Source: Treponema sp.
GTDB taxonomy: Bacteria; Spirochaetota; Spirochaetia; Treponematales; Breznakiellaceae
NCBI GenBank assembly: GCA_031270205.1
Contig: JAISYA010000103.1
Span: forward strand, 1 to 10,424
DNA: 10,424 bases
Direction: 5' to 3'
A model generated the notes under the pieces. The model was not told the DNA's origin. It searched no databases and was given only the letters and a program-made list of their open reading frames with translations. A program made the translations under genes and the position numbers. The first letter of the stretch is position 1. Each line of letters begins with the position of its first letter. Positions 1-6,890 of this stretch are shown one piece after another.

Positions 1-1
1 G

Positions 2-1366
2 GGTTATACGTTCAAAGCGCTGATGCTCATGGTTTTGATATTGCTCTTGCTGATACCCTTAAAGATGATCGAGGGGATGGTTAAAGACCGGGGGAGAACG
101 GCGGCCTCCGCGGAATCGGAGATAATGGAAGCGTGGGGAAAGCAGCTGGTGGAGGCGGGGCCGGTCATAGTGATTCCCGGCATTAAAACGGACGAGGTTC
201 TTACCAAGACGGAAAAAGAAGGGGAAAAGATTCAGGTTATTAAAACGCCGTTTACCCTGATGATAAGCCCGAAAGTGCTGGACATTAACGCCGTTTTCAA
301 AACCGAGATACGCAAGCGCGGCATTTTTTCCGTGCCCCTCTTTTCGGGAACGCTGGTGCTGAGCGGCAGTTTTGATCCGTCCATGGCGATTGCGCAAATC
401 GCGCCTAACGAAACTATTTCCCTCAACCAGGCGGAACTGATCATCGATCTTTCCAGCCAGAAGGGAATCCGAAAAGTAAACGCGTCAAGCTGGGATAATG
501 ACGAGCTTTTCTTTCAGCCCGGAAACCGGGGACACAGTCTGTTTACCCGTGATTATCCCGGATTAAGCGGCGGATACCCTGTTTCCTCCAGGCATGAAAG
601 CGGGGGATCGGGCAACGGCATATACGCCGTTTTGCCCGATTTTGAAAACAGGGAAGCGCGGTTCAATATCAGCATAGATATACAGGGCGGGCAGTTTATA
701 CGGGTATTACCCATAGGGCAGGATACGCATGTCGCTATCCGTTCCGATTGGGGTTCCCCTTCTTTTCAGGGGGCGTTCCTGCCGGGCGGGTCGGTCATTA
801 CCAATACGGACTTTTCCGCCGAGTGGGATATCAGTTACCTTAGCCGCGATATTCCCCTTTTCCTGAAACTATACGACGGCGGGCAGGATTATACGGAATC
901 GTTATTCGGCGTTAATTTTTTTCGCGGCATAAATACCTACGCGCTGAACACCCGCGCCGTTAAGTACGCGATTCTGTTCCTGATCGTTCCTTTTTTAACG
1001 TTGTTCCTGCTTGAAATATTTACGAAGAAACGCATCCACCCGGTACCGTATTTGCTTTCCGGTATCGGCAACGCGGTTTTTTATCTTTTGCTGCTTTCGT
1101 TATCCGAACAGATTCCTTTTTACACCGCCTATCTGCTCGCCGCGCTGGCCGTAACCCTTATGATGACCCTGTATTCCCGCAGCCTGCTTCCCTCATGGAA
1201 TAAAAGCTGGTACATGGGTACGGTTGTCACCGTATCGTACGTCCTTCTGTACGCCGTGCTGAACGCGGAATCGTACGCCCTGCTCATCGGTTCCGTCGGC
1301 GCTTTCGTGGTGATTGCCCTGGTTATGTTTCTTACGCGCAAACTCGACTGGTTTGGGGAAGATTGA
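2..1366 (+). CDS. creD: CreD-family inner-membrane protein (5' end outside window)
   Basis: This belongs to the CreD (colicin E2 tolerance) family, cytoplasmic-membrane proteins of poorly known function that in enterobacteria are induced by the CreBC two-component system. The frame is open to the left edge, and the first ATG (23) lies inside the first hydrophobic segment (LILLLLIP). E. coli CreD has several residues before the matching LLLLIP, so the true start is probably just upstream and the gene is cut by the window. After this N-terminal segment comes a roughly 280-residue extracytoplasmic region. The C-terminal third (about residues 310-440 from ATG 23) has four or five membrane segments with strong family matches: TRAVKYAILFL, HPVPYLL, FYLLLLSLSE and the terminal FLTRKLDWF. 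Total length (about 450) is normal for CreD. The next gene starts 6 bp after the stop, so the two are probably co-transcribed. No creB or creC is visible in the window. Confidence 0.9.
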   Translation, partial: GYTFKALMLMVLILLLLIPLKMIEGMVKDRGRTAASAESEIMEAWGKQLVEAGPVIVIPGIKTDEVLTKTEKEGEKIQVIKTPFTLMISPKVLDINAVFKTEIRKRGIFSVPLFSGTLVLSGSFDPSMAIAQIAPNETISLNQAELIIDLSSQKGIRKVNASSWDNDELFFQPGNRGHSLFTRDYPGLSGGYPVSSRHESGGSGNGIYAVLPDFENREARFNISIDIQGGQFIRVLPIGQDTHVAIRSDWGSPSFQGAFLPGGSVITNTDFSAEWDISYLSRDIPLFLKLYDGGQDYTESLFGVNFFRGINTYALNTRAVKYAILFLIVPFLTLFLLEIFTKKRIHPVPYLLSGIGNAVFYLLLLSLSEQIPFYTAYLLAALAVTLMMTLYSRSLLPSWNKSWYMGTVVTVSYVLLYAVLNAESYALLIGSVGAFVVIALVMFLTRKLDWFGED

Positions 1367-1372
1367 AATACC

Positions 1373-4144
1373 ATGGTGCAAATGCTGTTTTTTCTCCGGT
1401 TTAAGGCGCAGCTGCGCCGCACGCGGCCTGAGTTGGTTCCCCGTTTGGAGGATTCGGCGGCCAGGGCGGTTGCCGCCGCCGGGGGCAAAATTACCGGCAA
1501 AAACCGCTTCCTTACGGCCGCTTTTAACGAAGATTCTCTGGGCTTTTGGCTTGATATGCTCATTCTGATTGAAAGCCTGATAAAGGAACTGGACGATGAC
1601 GCCGATGAATTGTTCGGGTACTCGCTGGTCCTGGGCCGGGATTTGCTTGACGAATCATCCGGCGCTTCCGGCGCGCTGGAGACGCTGTGCCGCTGTGTTG
1701 CCGGGGGCCGGGGAGGTGTGTTTCTGGACCGGATCGCCAGGGAAGGCCTGCTGCCGTACGCGCTGGTCGAGGAGCCGGAAAGCCCGGGCCGTTCACGGGC
1801 CGGACCGGACGCCGCGCAGAGCGGAAGCGGCGGCTTTTACCGGCTTGGCGAATTAAAGCGTTTTGCGCAAAACCCGAAAGACAGTTCGCTGCGGGAAGGC
1901 GTGATCCGCGCCCTTGACCAGGGGGGAAAGCGGCGGAATACCCTAATCCGGGGGCCGGCTTTCGCCGCCAAGCGGGAAGGGCTGTACCGCTTTTGCGCGG
2001 AAATCGCCGGGGATTTTCCGCCCCTGCTGATCCGTTTCGGCGCGGGAGATCTTGCCGCCCTTATCGATTCCTGGTCCCCCCCGATCCGCGCCCTTGCCGG
2101 CCCGCTCGCCGCGGACGCCGGGGAGATACAGGGCCTCTGGGAATTCCTCTTTCGGGAACGCCTGCGGGAGGAACTTTCGGACTTTATCATCAAAAAGGCC
2201 CGCCTGTTTTTGACGCTGCTCCTGGAGTTTTACACCGGAGCGGCCCGGCGGAAGGATCGGCCGCCGGTTCTCATTCTTGAAAATATCCGGCAGGCGGAGC
2301 ACAGCGCGGCGGAACTGTTTCTTGAGGCCTACGCCGGTATCCGGCGCATGAACGGCCTTTTGGTACTGGGCGTCTGGGATGAAAGCGCCGGTGAAAAAAT
2401 GGACGAACAGGACGTAAAAAAATGGGAAGCGGTTTTTCCCCGGATGATACGGCCCAGCACAGACGGGCTTTCCCTGCTCACCATTCCCGAATTGCCGGAA
2501 GAGTTATGGGAGATAGCTTACGCCCTCTCCCTGTTTGGCCGCTATTTCCCGGCAAGCCTCTTTCTCCAGCTGCTTGCGGAAGAGGGAAAAAACCCCGCCA
2601 TGATTTCCCGCGCCCTCTCCCTGCTGTCCGTTATATGGGGCATCGACACTCCACAGGAAAGCCATCTGCGGACGGCCGGCTTCGCCGAACAGGCCGAGAT
2701 CGTTCTGGGGGAACGCGCAAAGCGGGTGCGGGCGATGCTGTGCAGGCGCTTGCTTGCCTGGGCCGCGCAAAAGAAACTCAGTTACTGTTTCAGGCTCTTG
2801 CTGATTCTCAGCGACATGGGAGGCCGGGAATATCTTGACGACACCCTGATCCTCAAATCCATTGTTTCGGACCTGGTAAACGGCACGGCCGCGGGAGTGG
2901 AGCGGGCCAGGAACAACGGCCTCCTGGAACGGCTCACCGGGCCGGAACGGGCCGCTGCGGTGCGCTATATCTTTGAAACTACCCGCGCCCTGCTTTCAGG
3001 CGGCGAAGAGGCAATCCACGCAGCTTTCCGGGAACTGCCGCCCGATTGCGCCGCGTTTCCGGTTTTGAAGGCCCAGGCGCTGGTCAACCTTTCGGCGCAT
3101 CACCTGGGACTGGGGGACGACGCTTTGGCCATGGAAACCATTAAAGCGGCGAGCTTTTCAAGCCAGGGCGGGAACCGGCACTGCCTCGCCCAATCCTACC
3201 GGCTGTTCTCGCTGGTAAGCCTTTCCAGACAGCGGGCCGGGGAGGCCGTTGATTACCTGGGCTTTGCCCTGGACAGCGCGGAGAAATCCGGCAATTACCA
3301 TGAAACGGGAGTGTCGGCCTATTACGCCGCCGCCGCGCAGTTTCTCTTCGGCAATGTGTCGCGGGCGGTCCTGCTTGCCCGTAAAGCCCGCGAGTACTCC
3401 CTGCGGGCGGGCTGCCCCGAATGGGCGGACCGTTCCCTCTTTTTTGAAGGCCGCCTTGCCTTTGAAACGGGCAGCTACCAGCGGGTCATCGACCTGTTTG
3501 AGGGCCTGCTTGCCGAGCCGCAGGGCGGCGCGTCCCCGGAAAAGCGGCGGCTGCTGGCCGCCTGGATCTACCGCGCGCGGGTGTACCTCCGAAACCCCCT
3601 CAGCGCGAAACCCGCAAGCGGCGGGCATGACGCGGATCTCTTTGAGGTTGAAGCCGCGTACCTGGCCGGCAATTACCAGAAAACCGTAGCGCTTGCCGAC
3701 GCCCTTTGTCCCCCGAATGAAACAATGTACCGCTACACCGAACAGCCCGATTGGCGCAGCGGCTTTGCCCAGTGCGAACTGCTGTGCGGTTCCCCGGGCG
3801 ATCTCTGGAACCGGATGGTCCGCGTCTACCATTCCCTGGCCCTTTGCCGGCTCAGCGCCGCCGGCGGCAAGCAGGCCATGCACCACATGCAGCAGATTCT
3901 GAAAACCGAGCGGCTTTCGGAAACCGACCCCTGGGACGCCTTTTATTACTATGCCTGGTACCGCGTCCTTGCGCAGAGCGGCGCGGAGCAGGTTGACCTG
4001 AACACCGCGGTCAGCATGGCCTTCAAACGGCTCCAGCGCCGGGCCAGCCGCATTGACGACGTGGAAACCCGCCGCCAGTTTCTTTCACAGCCCCGCTGGA
4101 ACGGCGCGCTGAGCCAGGCCGCCAGGGAATACAAACTGATATAA
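1373..4144 (+). CDS. Large TPR-like protein with degenerate P-loop ATPase region
   Basis: I do not recognise this 923-residue protein as a named family. It has no signal peptide or clear membrane segment, so it is probably cytoplasmic. Residues about 187-205 resemble a decayed Walker A strand and loop (TLIRGPAFAAK, lysine at 200, without the usual GK[ST]). Residues 299-304 (VLILEN) resemble a Walker B strand with the acidic pair reduced to E-N. From about residue 560 to 850 the sequence is helix after helix with Ala/Leu/Tyr spacing typical of TPR solenoids. This order matches STAND or MalT-like ATPases with a TPR sensor. The first 120 residues (AAGGKITGKNRFLTAAF, then GYSLVLGRDL) vaguely follow the pattern of a class III nucleotide-cyclase fold without its metal-binding aspartates; that is a guess. 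The start at 1373 follows creD by 6 bp; a second ATG at 1382 is possible, and the nearest purine-rich stretch (GGGGAAG) is 12 bp or more away. The gene looks more G+C-rich than creD. Confidence 0.75.
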   Translation: MVQMLFFLRFKAQLRRTRPELVPRLEDSAARAVAAAGGKITGKNRFLTAAFNEDSLGFWLDMLILIESLIKELDDDADELFGYSLVLGRDLLDESSGASGALETLCRCVAGGRGGVFLDRIAREGLLPYALVEEPESPGRSRAGPDAAQSGSGGFYRLGELKRFAQNPKDSSLREGVIRALDQGGKRRNTLIRGPAFAAKREGLYRFCAEIAGDFPPLLIRFGAGDLAALIDSWSPPIRALAGPLAADAGEIQGLWEFLFRERLREELSDFIIKKARLFLTLLLEFYTGAARRKDRPPVLILENIRQAEHSAAELFLEAYAGIRRMNGLLVLGVWDESAGEKMDEQDVKKWEAVFPRMIRPSTDGLSLLTIPELPEELWEIAYALSLFGRYFPASLFLQLLAEEGKNPAMISRALSLLSVIWGIDTPQESHLRTAGFAEQAEIVLGERAKRVRAMLCRRLLAWAAQKKLSYCFRLLLILSDMGGREYLDDTLILKSIVSDLVNGTAAGVERARNNGLLERLTGPERAAAVRYIFETTRALLSGGEEAIHAAFRELPPDCAAFPVLKAQALVNLSAHHLGLGDDALAMETIKAASFSSQGGNRHCLAQSYRLFSLVSLSRQRAGEAVDYLGFALDSAEKSGNYHETGVSAYYAAAAQFLFGNVSRAVLLARKAREYSLRAGCPEWADRSLFFEGRLAFETGSYQRVIDLFEGLLAEPQGGASPEKRRLLAAWIYRARVYLRNPLSAKPASGGHDADLFEVEAAYLAGNYQKTVALADALCPPNETMYRYTEQPDWRSGFAQCELLCGSPGDLWNRMVRVYHSLALCRLSAAGGKQAMHHMQQILKTERLSETDPWDAFYYYAWYRVLAQSGAEQVDLNTAVSMAFKRLQRRASRIDDVETRRQFLSQPRWNGALSQAAREYKLI

Positions 4145-4161
4145 CTGAAGAAATATACGGT

Positions 4162-4230
4162 GAATGAGCCTCCGCGGGGCAGATCTCCGTGGTATCTTTA
4201 GCGCTGCGTAACTTGATCGGAGGCTCGTTC
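4162..4230. repeat. Inverted repeat downstream of the TPR-like gene
   Basis: The arm at 4162-4174 (GAATGAGCCTCCG) is the reverse complement of 4218-4230 with one mismatch. The same 14-bp word, GAATGAGCCTCCGC, recurs in direct orientation at 4347-4360, so the word brackets the tandem array. The 3' arm is followed, after 9 bases, by six Ts (4240-4245). This could act as a weak terminator for the upstream gene, but the distance between stem and T-run and the 43-base loop are poor for intrinsic termination. Confidence 0.6.
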
Positions 4231-4263
4231 GATAGGAAGTTTTTTATACCCTCCCCCGCGATT

Positions 4264-4347
4264 TGGAAATGTTTCCGGGCGGCCCGGAAATGGATACGGG
4301 CGGCCCGGAAATGTTTCCGGGCCATTCGGGAATATTCCCCGGCGGGG
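4264..4347. repeat. Four-copy 21-bp tandem repeat of self-complementary units
   Basis: Four consecutive 21-bp units start at 4264, 4285, 4306 and 4327. The core is CGGAAATGTTTCCGGGC plus a GGCC-like tail, and copies 2 and 4 are the most diverged. Each full unit contains GGAAATGTTTCC, an inverted repeat, so both strands look alike and both stay open in a heptad-coding frame. There are no unique spacers, which rules out a CRISPR array. Confidence 0.8.
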
Positions 4348-4362
4348 AATGAGCCTCCGCTT

Positions 4363-4380
4363 AGGGCAGGGTCCTGCCCT
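4363..4380. repeat. Perfect palindrome AGGGCAGG/CCTGCCCT
   Basis: Two 8-base arms (4363-4370 and 4373-4380) are exact reverse complements separated by GT. The palindrome is flanked on both sides by the word CGCTTAG (4359-4365 and 4381-4387), so it looks like a further module of the repeat mosaic. No T-run follows. Confidence 0.6.
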
Positions 4381-4400
4381 CGCTTAGCGCCGGCCACTAC

Positions 4401-4416
4401 GGCGGCTAAAGCCGCC
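4401..4416. repeat. GC-rich hairpin GGCGGC-TAAA-GCCGCC
   Basis: A perfect 6-bp stem with a four-base loop. It is probably part of the same repeat mosaic as the elements before it. No T-run follows, so it is not called a terminator. Confidence 0.55.
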
Positions 4417-4477
4417 GCGCGGTCTGTGGCATACAGGGGCGGCTACTGGGCCTACGCTGGGCCGCATTAGTCATCCA

Positions 4478-4493
4478 CACGGCTTACGCCGTG
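4478..4493. repeat. Hairpin CACGGC-TTAC-GCCGTG
   Basis: A perfect 6-bp stem with a four-base loop, ending 18 bp before the -35 box of the carrier protein promoter. It marks the right edge of the repeat mosaic. It could insulate the promoter from readthrough, but only GGTTATTG follows it, so intrinsic termination is doubtful. Confidence 0.5.
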
Positions 4494-4511
4494 CGGTTAT
4501 TGAGCGTCCGC

Positions 4512-4540
4512 TTGCAACGGCGCTTTTTCTCTGGTATAGT
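4512..4540 (+). promoter_or_regulatory. Sigma70-type promoter of the acyl carrier protein gene
   Basis: The -35 box is TTGCAA (4512-4517), followed by a 17-bp spacer and the -10 box TATAGT (4535-4540, 5 of 6 consensus). Six bases (TACGGT) separate the -10 box from the ATG at 4547, so the predicted transcription start falls on or within a base of the start codon. No Shine-Dalgarno sequence precedes the ATG, which fits a leaderless message. Confidence 0.6.
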
Positions 4541-4546
4541 TACGGT

Positions 4547-4825
4547 ATGAGTGACCTGGGCAGCCTGAAACAGGAAATAAAAGAACTTATCATCAGCAGT
4601 TTTGAGCTGGAGGATATAAGTGCGGAAGATATCGACGATTTCGCCCCGCTCTTCGGCAGCGGGCTGGGACTGGATTCTATAGACGCGCTGGAGCTGGGGA
4701 TCGTTCTCAAAAAACGCTACGGCGTCAAGTTTTCGGCGGAAAGCGATCAAAACAAACAATACTTTGCTTCGGTGCAGGCAATCACGGAGTATATAGCCAG
4801 GGAAACCGGACGGGCGGAAGGCTGA
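4547..4825 (+). CDS. Acyl carrier protein
   Basis: A 92-residue acyl carrier protein, the normal size. It would carry growing acyl chains on a phosphopantetheine arm in the cytoplasm. The attachment site is Ser44 in the motif GLGLDSIDALELG, followed by the expected helix (IVLKKRYGV). The sequence resembles carrier proteins of aryl-polyene, flexirubin and related dedicated pathways more than housekeeping AcpP, whose motif is usually DSLD; that subgrouping is from memory of the families. The gene faces the ketosynthase operon tail to tail, with 50 bp between the stops. It is therefore transcribed from its own promoter, not as part of the operon. The start at 4547 gives a full helix I (LKQEIKELII). 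There is no Shine-Dalgarno sequence, and the promoter spacing suggests leaderless translation. The likely partners are the ketosynthase, FabG-like reductase and hotdog dehydratase encoded at 4876-7373. Confidence 0.93.
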   Translation: MSDLGSLKQEIKELIISSFELEDISAEDIDDFAPLFGSGLGLDSIDALELGIVLKKRYGVKFSAESDQNKQYFASVQAITEYIARETGRAEG

Positions 4826-4855
4826 AAATCCGCCTGCCCGGCGTCCCGCGAATGG

Positions 4856-4873
4856 GGAAGACGGCGATCTTCC
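4856..4873. terminator. Short hairpin between convergent genes
   Basis: GGAAGA (4856-4861) and TCTTCC (4868-4873) form a perfect 6-bp stem with a six-base loop, in the 50-bp gap between the carrier protein stop and the ketosynthase stop. Its position suits a shared terminator, but there is no T-run on either side and the stem is weak, so the call is tentative. Confidence 0.25.
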
Positions 4874-4875
4874 GC

Positions 4876-6117
4876 TCAGGTACTCTTCTTAAAAATAAGG
4901 GATGTGTTGATTCCGCCGAAGGCAAAGTTATTGGTCATGACATACTCCGTATCAATTTTCCGCCCGTCCCCGGTAATATAGTCCAGCGGAGCCATCTGGG
5001 GATCAATTTCGCTTAGATTGATATTCGGGGCAAACCAGCCTTCATTCATCATCTTGATTGAAAGCCATGCCTCAATGGCCCCGCATGCGCCCAGCGTATG
5101 GCCGATATAGTTCTTTAGGGTGCTGACGGGAACCGGGCGCTTGAAAACATCATGGGTAGCCCAGCTTTCGGCGATATCCCCCGCGCCGGTGGCGGTTCCG
5201 TGGACATTGATATAGCCGATCGTATCGGGGCTGACGCCGGCGTCCTCAAAGGCCAGTTCCAAAGCCCGCTTCTGGGTAACGCGGTTCGGCTGGGTAATAT
5301 GCGTGCCGTCGGTATTGGTGCCGAAGCCCGCGATCTCGGCGTATATTTTCGCGCCCCGCTTCCGGGCGTGTTCATACTCTTCGAGAATAAGGGTCCCCGC
5401 GCCCTCCCCGACCACCAGGCCGTCCCGTTTAATATCAAACGCGCAGGGGGTCAGTTCGGGGGTGTCGTTTTTGGTGCTGGCGGTAAAAAGGGTGTCGAAA
5501 ATCGCGGCGTTTACCGGGTTTAGTTCCTCCGCTCCCCCGGCGATCATGATATCCTGCCTGCCGCTTTGTATGGTCTCATAGGCAAAGCCGATTGAGATGC
5601 TTCCCGATGTACAGGCGGTGTTACTCGTGATAAGCCTGCCGGTCAGTCCGTAAAACACTTCGATATTTGCCGCGCAGGTTTGGGGCATGGCGCGGATATA
5701 GGTAGTGGCGTTCATTCTGCTCATATCGTTTTGTACGAGCATACGGTACACGTCAAGCAGCGGATCCACGCTGCTCATGGACGAGCCGTAGGAAATCCCG
5801 CAGCGGCCCCCTGAAAGTTCGCTCGATTCCGCAAGGCCCGCCAGTTTCAGCGCGTTATCGGTCGCGACCAGCGCCATCTGCGCTATCCTGCCCATACCCC
5901 GGATCTTCTTGCGGGGAAAGCCGGGCGTTTCAAAATCCACCGGGGCCGCAAGGCGGGTATTCATCTTTTCAAAGCGGTCCCATTCGTCCATTCTGCGGAC
6001 GCGGTTTTTTCCGGCCCGGAGATTCTCCAGTATTTCGGGCCATTCGCTCCCCAGGGGACTGATCACCGCGCCGGCGGTAACCACCACCCGTTTTTTCATT
6101 CCATCCTTCTTTTCCAC
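4876..6117 (-). CDS. Beta-ketoacyl-ACP synthase (FabB/FabF-like ketosynthase)
   Basis: This is a condensing enzyme of the thiolase fold that extends an acyl chain with malonyl-ACP. The catalytic set is complete: Cys169 in NTACTSGS, His306 in NVHGTATGAGD, Lys335 and His340 in LKNYIGHTLGACGA. The C-terminal loop FAFGGINTSL is also typical. The length (413) fits FabB/FabF. The ACTSGS nucleophile motif and GGAEEL resemble the ketosynthases of aryl-polyene clusters, which is recalled similarity. The longest frame starts at a GTG (6117) that overlaps the TAG stop of the fabG-like gene by one base and has GGAGG nine bases upstream, suggesting translational coupling. An ATG at 6099 with AAGGA four bases upstream gives MKKRVVVTAG, the usual family N-terminus, and may be the real start. 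It is the last gene of the minus-strand operon. No second ketosynthase or chain-length factor lies beside it. Confidence 0.93.
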   Translation of the reverse strand: MEKKDGMKKRVVVTAGAVISPLGSEWPEILENLRAGKNRVRRMDEWDRFEKMNTRLAAPVDFETPGFPRKKIRGMGRIAQMALVATDNALKLAGLAESSELSGGRCGISYGSSMSSVDPLLDVYRMLVQNDMSRMNATTYIRAMPQTCAANIEVFYGLTGRLITSNTACTSGSISIGFAYETIQSGRQDIMIAGGAEELNPVNAAIFDTLFTASTKNDTPELTPCAFDIKRDGLVVGEGAGTLILEEYEHARKRGAKIYAEIAGFGTNTDGTHITQPNRVTQKRALELAFEDAGVSPDTIGYINVHGTATGAGDIAESWATHDVFKRPVPVSTLKNYIGHTLGACGAIEAWLSIKMMNEGWFAPNINLSEIDPQMAPLDYITGDGRKIDTEYVMTNNFAFGGINTSLIFKKST

Positions 6118-6839
6118 TACGTCAAACCTCCGTCCACAGAAATAACCTGCCGGGTAATATACGAGGCTTCAGCGGAAAGGAGAAACACCGCCAGAGCGGC
6201 AACCTCTTCCGTTTTTCCCGGCCGGCCCAGGGGAATAAGGGGCAAAATTATATCCAGCGGCGCGTCCCGGATCATATCGGTTTCGATGACGCCGGGGGCG
6301 ATACAGTTTACCGTAATGGAACGGCTCGCCAGTTCCATTGCCAGGGCTTTGGTAGCGCCGATGATCCCCGCCTTGGACGCGCTGTAATTCACCTGCCCCC
6401 GGTTCCCGATGATGCCCGACACGGAGGCGATGGTGATGATCCGCCCCCGCTTTTTGCGGCACAGGGGCATTATAAGGGGATGCAGCACATTGTAAAAGCC
6501 GTCAAGGTTCGTGTGAATCACTGAATCCCAGTCTTCCCCGCTCAGGGCCGGAAACGCGTTATCCGCGTTGATACCGGCGTTGCAGACAATGCCCCAATAC
6601 GCCTCATGTTCCGTCAATGCCGCTAGTTTTTCCCGGCATTCATCGCGGTTGGCTATATCAAACTGAATCAATTCAATAGATCCGCCCTTTGCCGACACCG
6701 TGTCCCGCAGGCTTTTCGCGGCGTCCCCGTTCCGGTGATAATGGGCCGTTACCGCGTATCCGGCTTCGCAGGCGGCCAGAGCAATGGCGCGGCCTATACC
6801 CCGATCCGCGCCGGTAATCAGCACTCTTTTTTCGACCAT
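6117..6839 (-). CDS. fabG: 3-oxoacyl-ACP reductase (FabG-like SDR)
   Basis: A short-chain dehydrogenase/reductase that would reduce the 3-keto group of the ACP-bound chain made by the ketosynthase, normally with NADPH. In 240 residues it shows the cofactor loop TGADRGIG (9-16), NAG (87-89), the structural Asn111 and the catalytic Ser139, Tyr152 and Lys156 (YSASK). The Ser-Tyr-Lys spacing is identical to E. coli FabG. It ends in VDGGLT, as the family does. The ATG at 6839 is chosen because AAGGA lies six bases upstream and the protein then begins MVEKRVLITG; the frame extends to a TTG at 6863, which would lie inside the intercistronic hairpin. It is the third gene of the operon, and its TAG stop overlaps the possible GTG start of the ketosynthase. 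A role in a dedicated polyene or lipid pathway is inferred from the neighbours; the enzyme itself is generic. Confidence 0.93.
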   Translation of the reverse strand: MVEKRVLITGADRGIGRAIALAACEAGYAVTAHYHRNGDAAKSLRDTVSAKGGSIELIQFDIANRDECREKLAALTEHEAYWGIVCNAGINADNAFPALSGEDWDSVIHTNLDGFYNVLHPLIMPLCRKKRGRIITIASVSGIIGNRGQVNYSASKAGIIGATKALAMELASRSITVNCIAPGVIETDMIRDAPLDIILPLIPLGRPGKTEEVAALAVFLLSAEASYITRQVISVDGGLT

Positions 6840-6850
6840 ATTATTTCCTT

Positions 6851-6886
6851 GAGGCTGTCCCAAAACCGAAGTGTTGGAACAGCCTC
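6851..6886 (-). promoter_or_regulatory. Intercistronic hairpin with UUCG tetraloop
   Basis: In the minus-strand transcript, two 16-base arms (6886-6871 and 6866-6851) pair around the loop UUCG closed by C-G, the exceptionally stable cUUCGg tetraloop. There is one internal mismatch and one G-U pair. The hairpin fills almost the whole gap between the dehydratase stop and the fabG-like start, and the AAGGA ribosome-binding site begins right after it. No U-run follows, so it is not an intrinsic terminator. An mRNA-stability or processing element, or a brake on translation of the downstream pair, is more likely. Confidence 0.7.
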
Positions 6887-6890
6887 CCTG

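Larger units (their letters stand above)
4145..4546. other. Repeat-rich intergenic spacer without convincing gene
   Basis: This 402-bp stretch separates the TPR-like gene from the acyl carrier protein gene. Open frames of about 90-120 codons cross it on both strands, but they are made of the repeats themselves (translating to RKCFRAA-like heptads on one strand and RKHFRAA-like on the other). They lack a ribosome-binding site and show no domain, so I do not call them genes. It holds an inverted repeat with a further direct copy, a 21-bp tandem array, a perfect palindrome at 4363-4380, GC-rich hairpins at 4401-4416 and 4478-4493, and finally the promoter of the carrier protein gene. The mosaic looks like a family of dispersed intergenic repeats, which is inference from this one copy. 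Confidence 0.7.

Noticed and set aside
3158..3886. A 242-codon open frame on the minus strand inside the TPR-like gene
   Set aside because: G+C-rich DNA keeps the opposite strand open; the translation has no recognisable domain and the plus-strand frame is continuous and protein-like.
4264..4347. Possible CRISPR array
   Set aside because: The 21-bp units are directly adjacent with no unique spacers, and no cas gene is present.
4189..4470. A 93-codon plus-strand gene, and a 124-codon minus-strand gene at 4023-4397
   Set aside because: Both are largely translated tandem repeats and hairpins, lack a ribosome-binding site, and the minus frame runs into the 3' end of the TPR-like gene.
4478..4493. 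Intrinsic terminator before the carrier protein gene
   Set aside because: The stem is only 6 bp and is not followed by a T-run.
6851..6886. Rho-independent terminator inside the operon
   Set aside because: The stem is strong, but the bases after it on the minus strand are AAGGAAATAAT, a ribosome-binding site and not a U-run.
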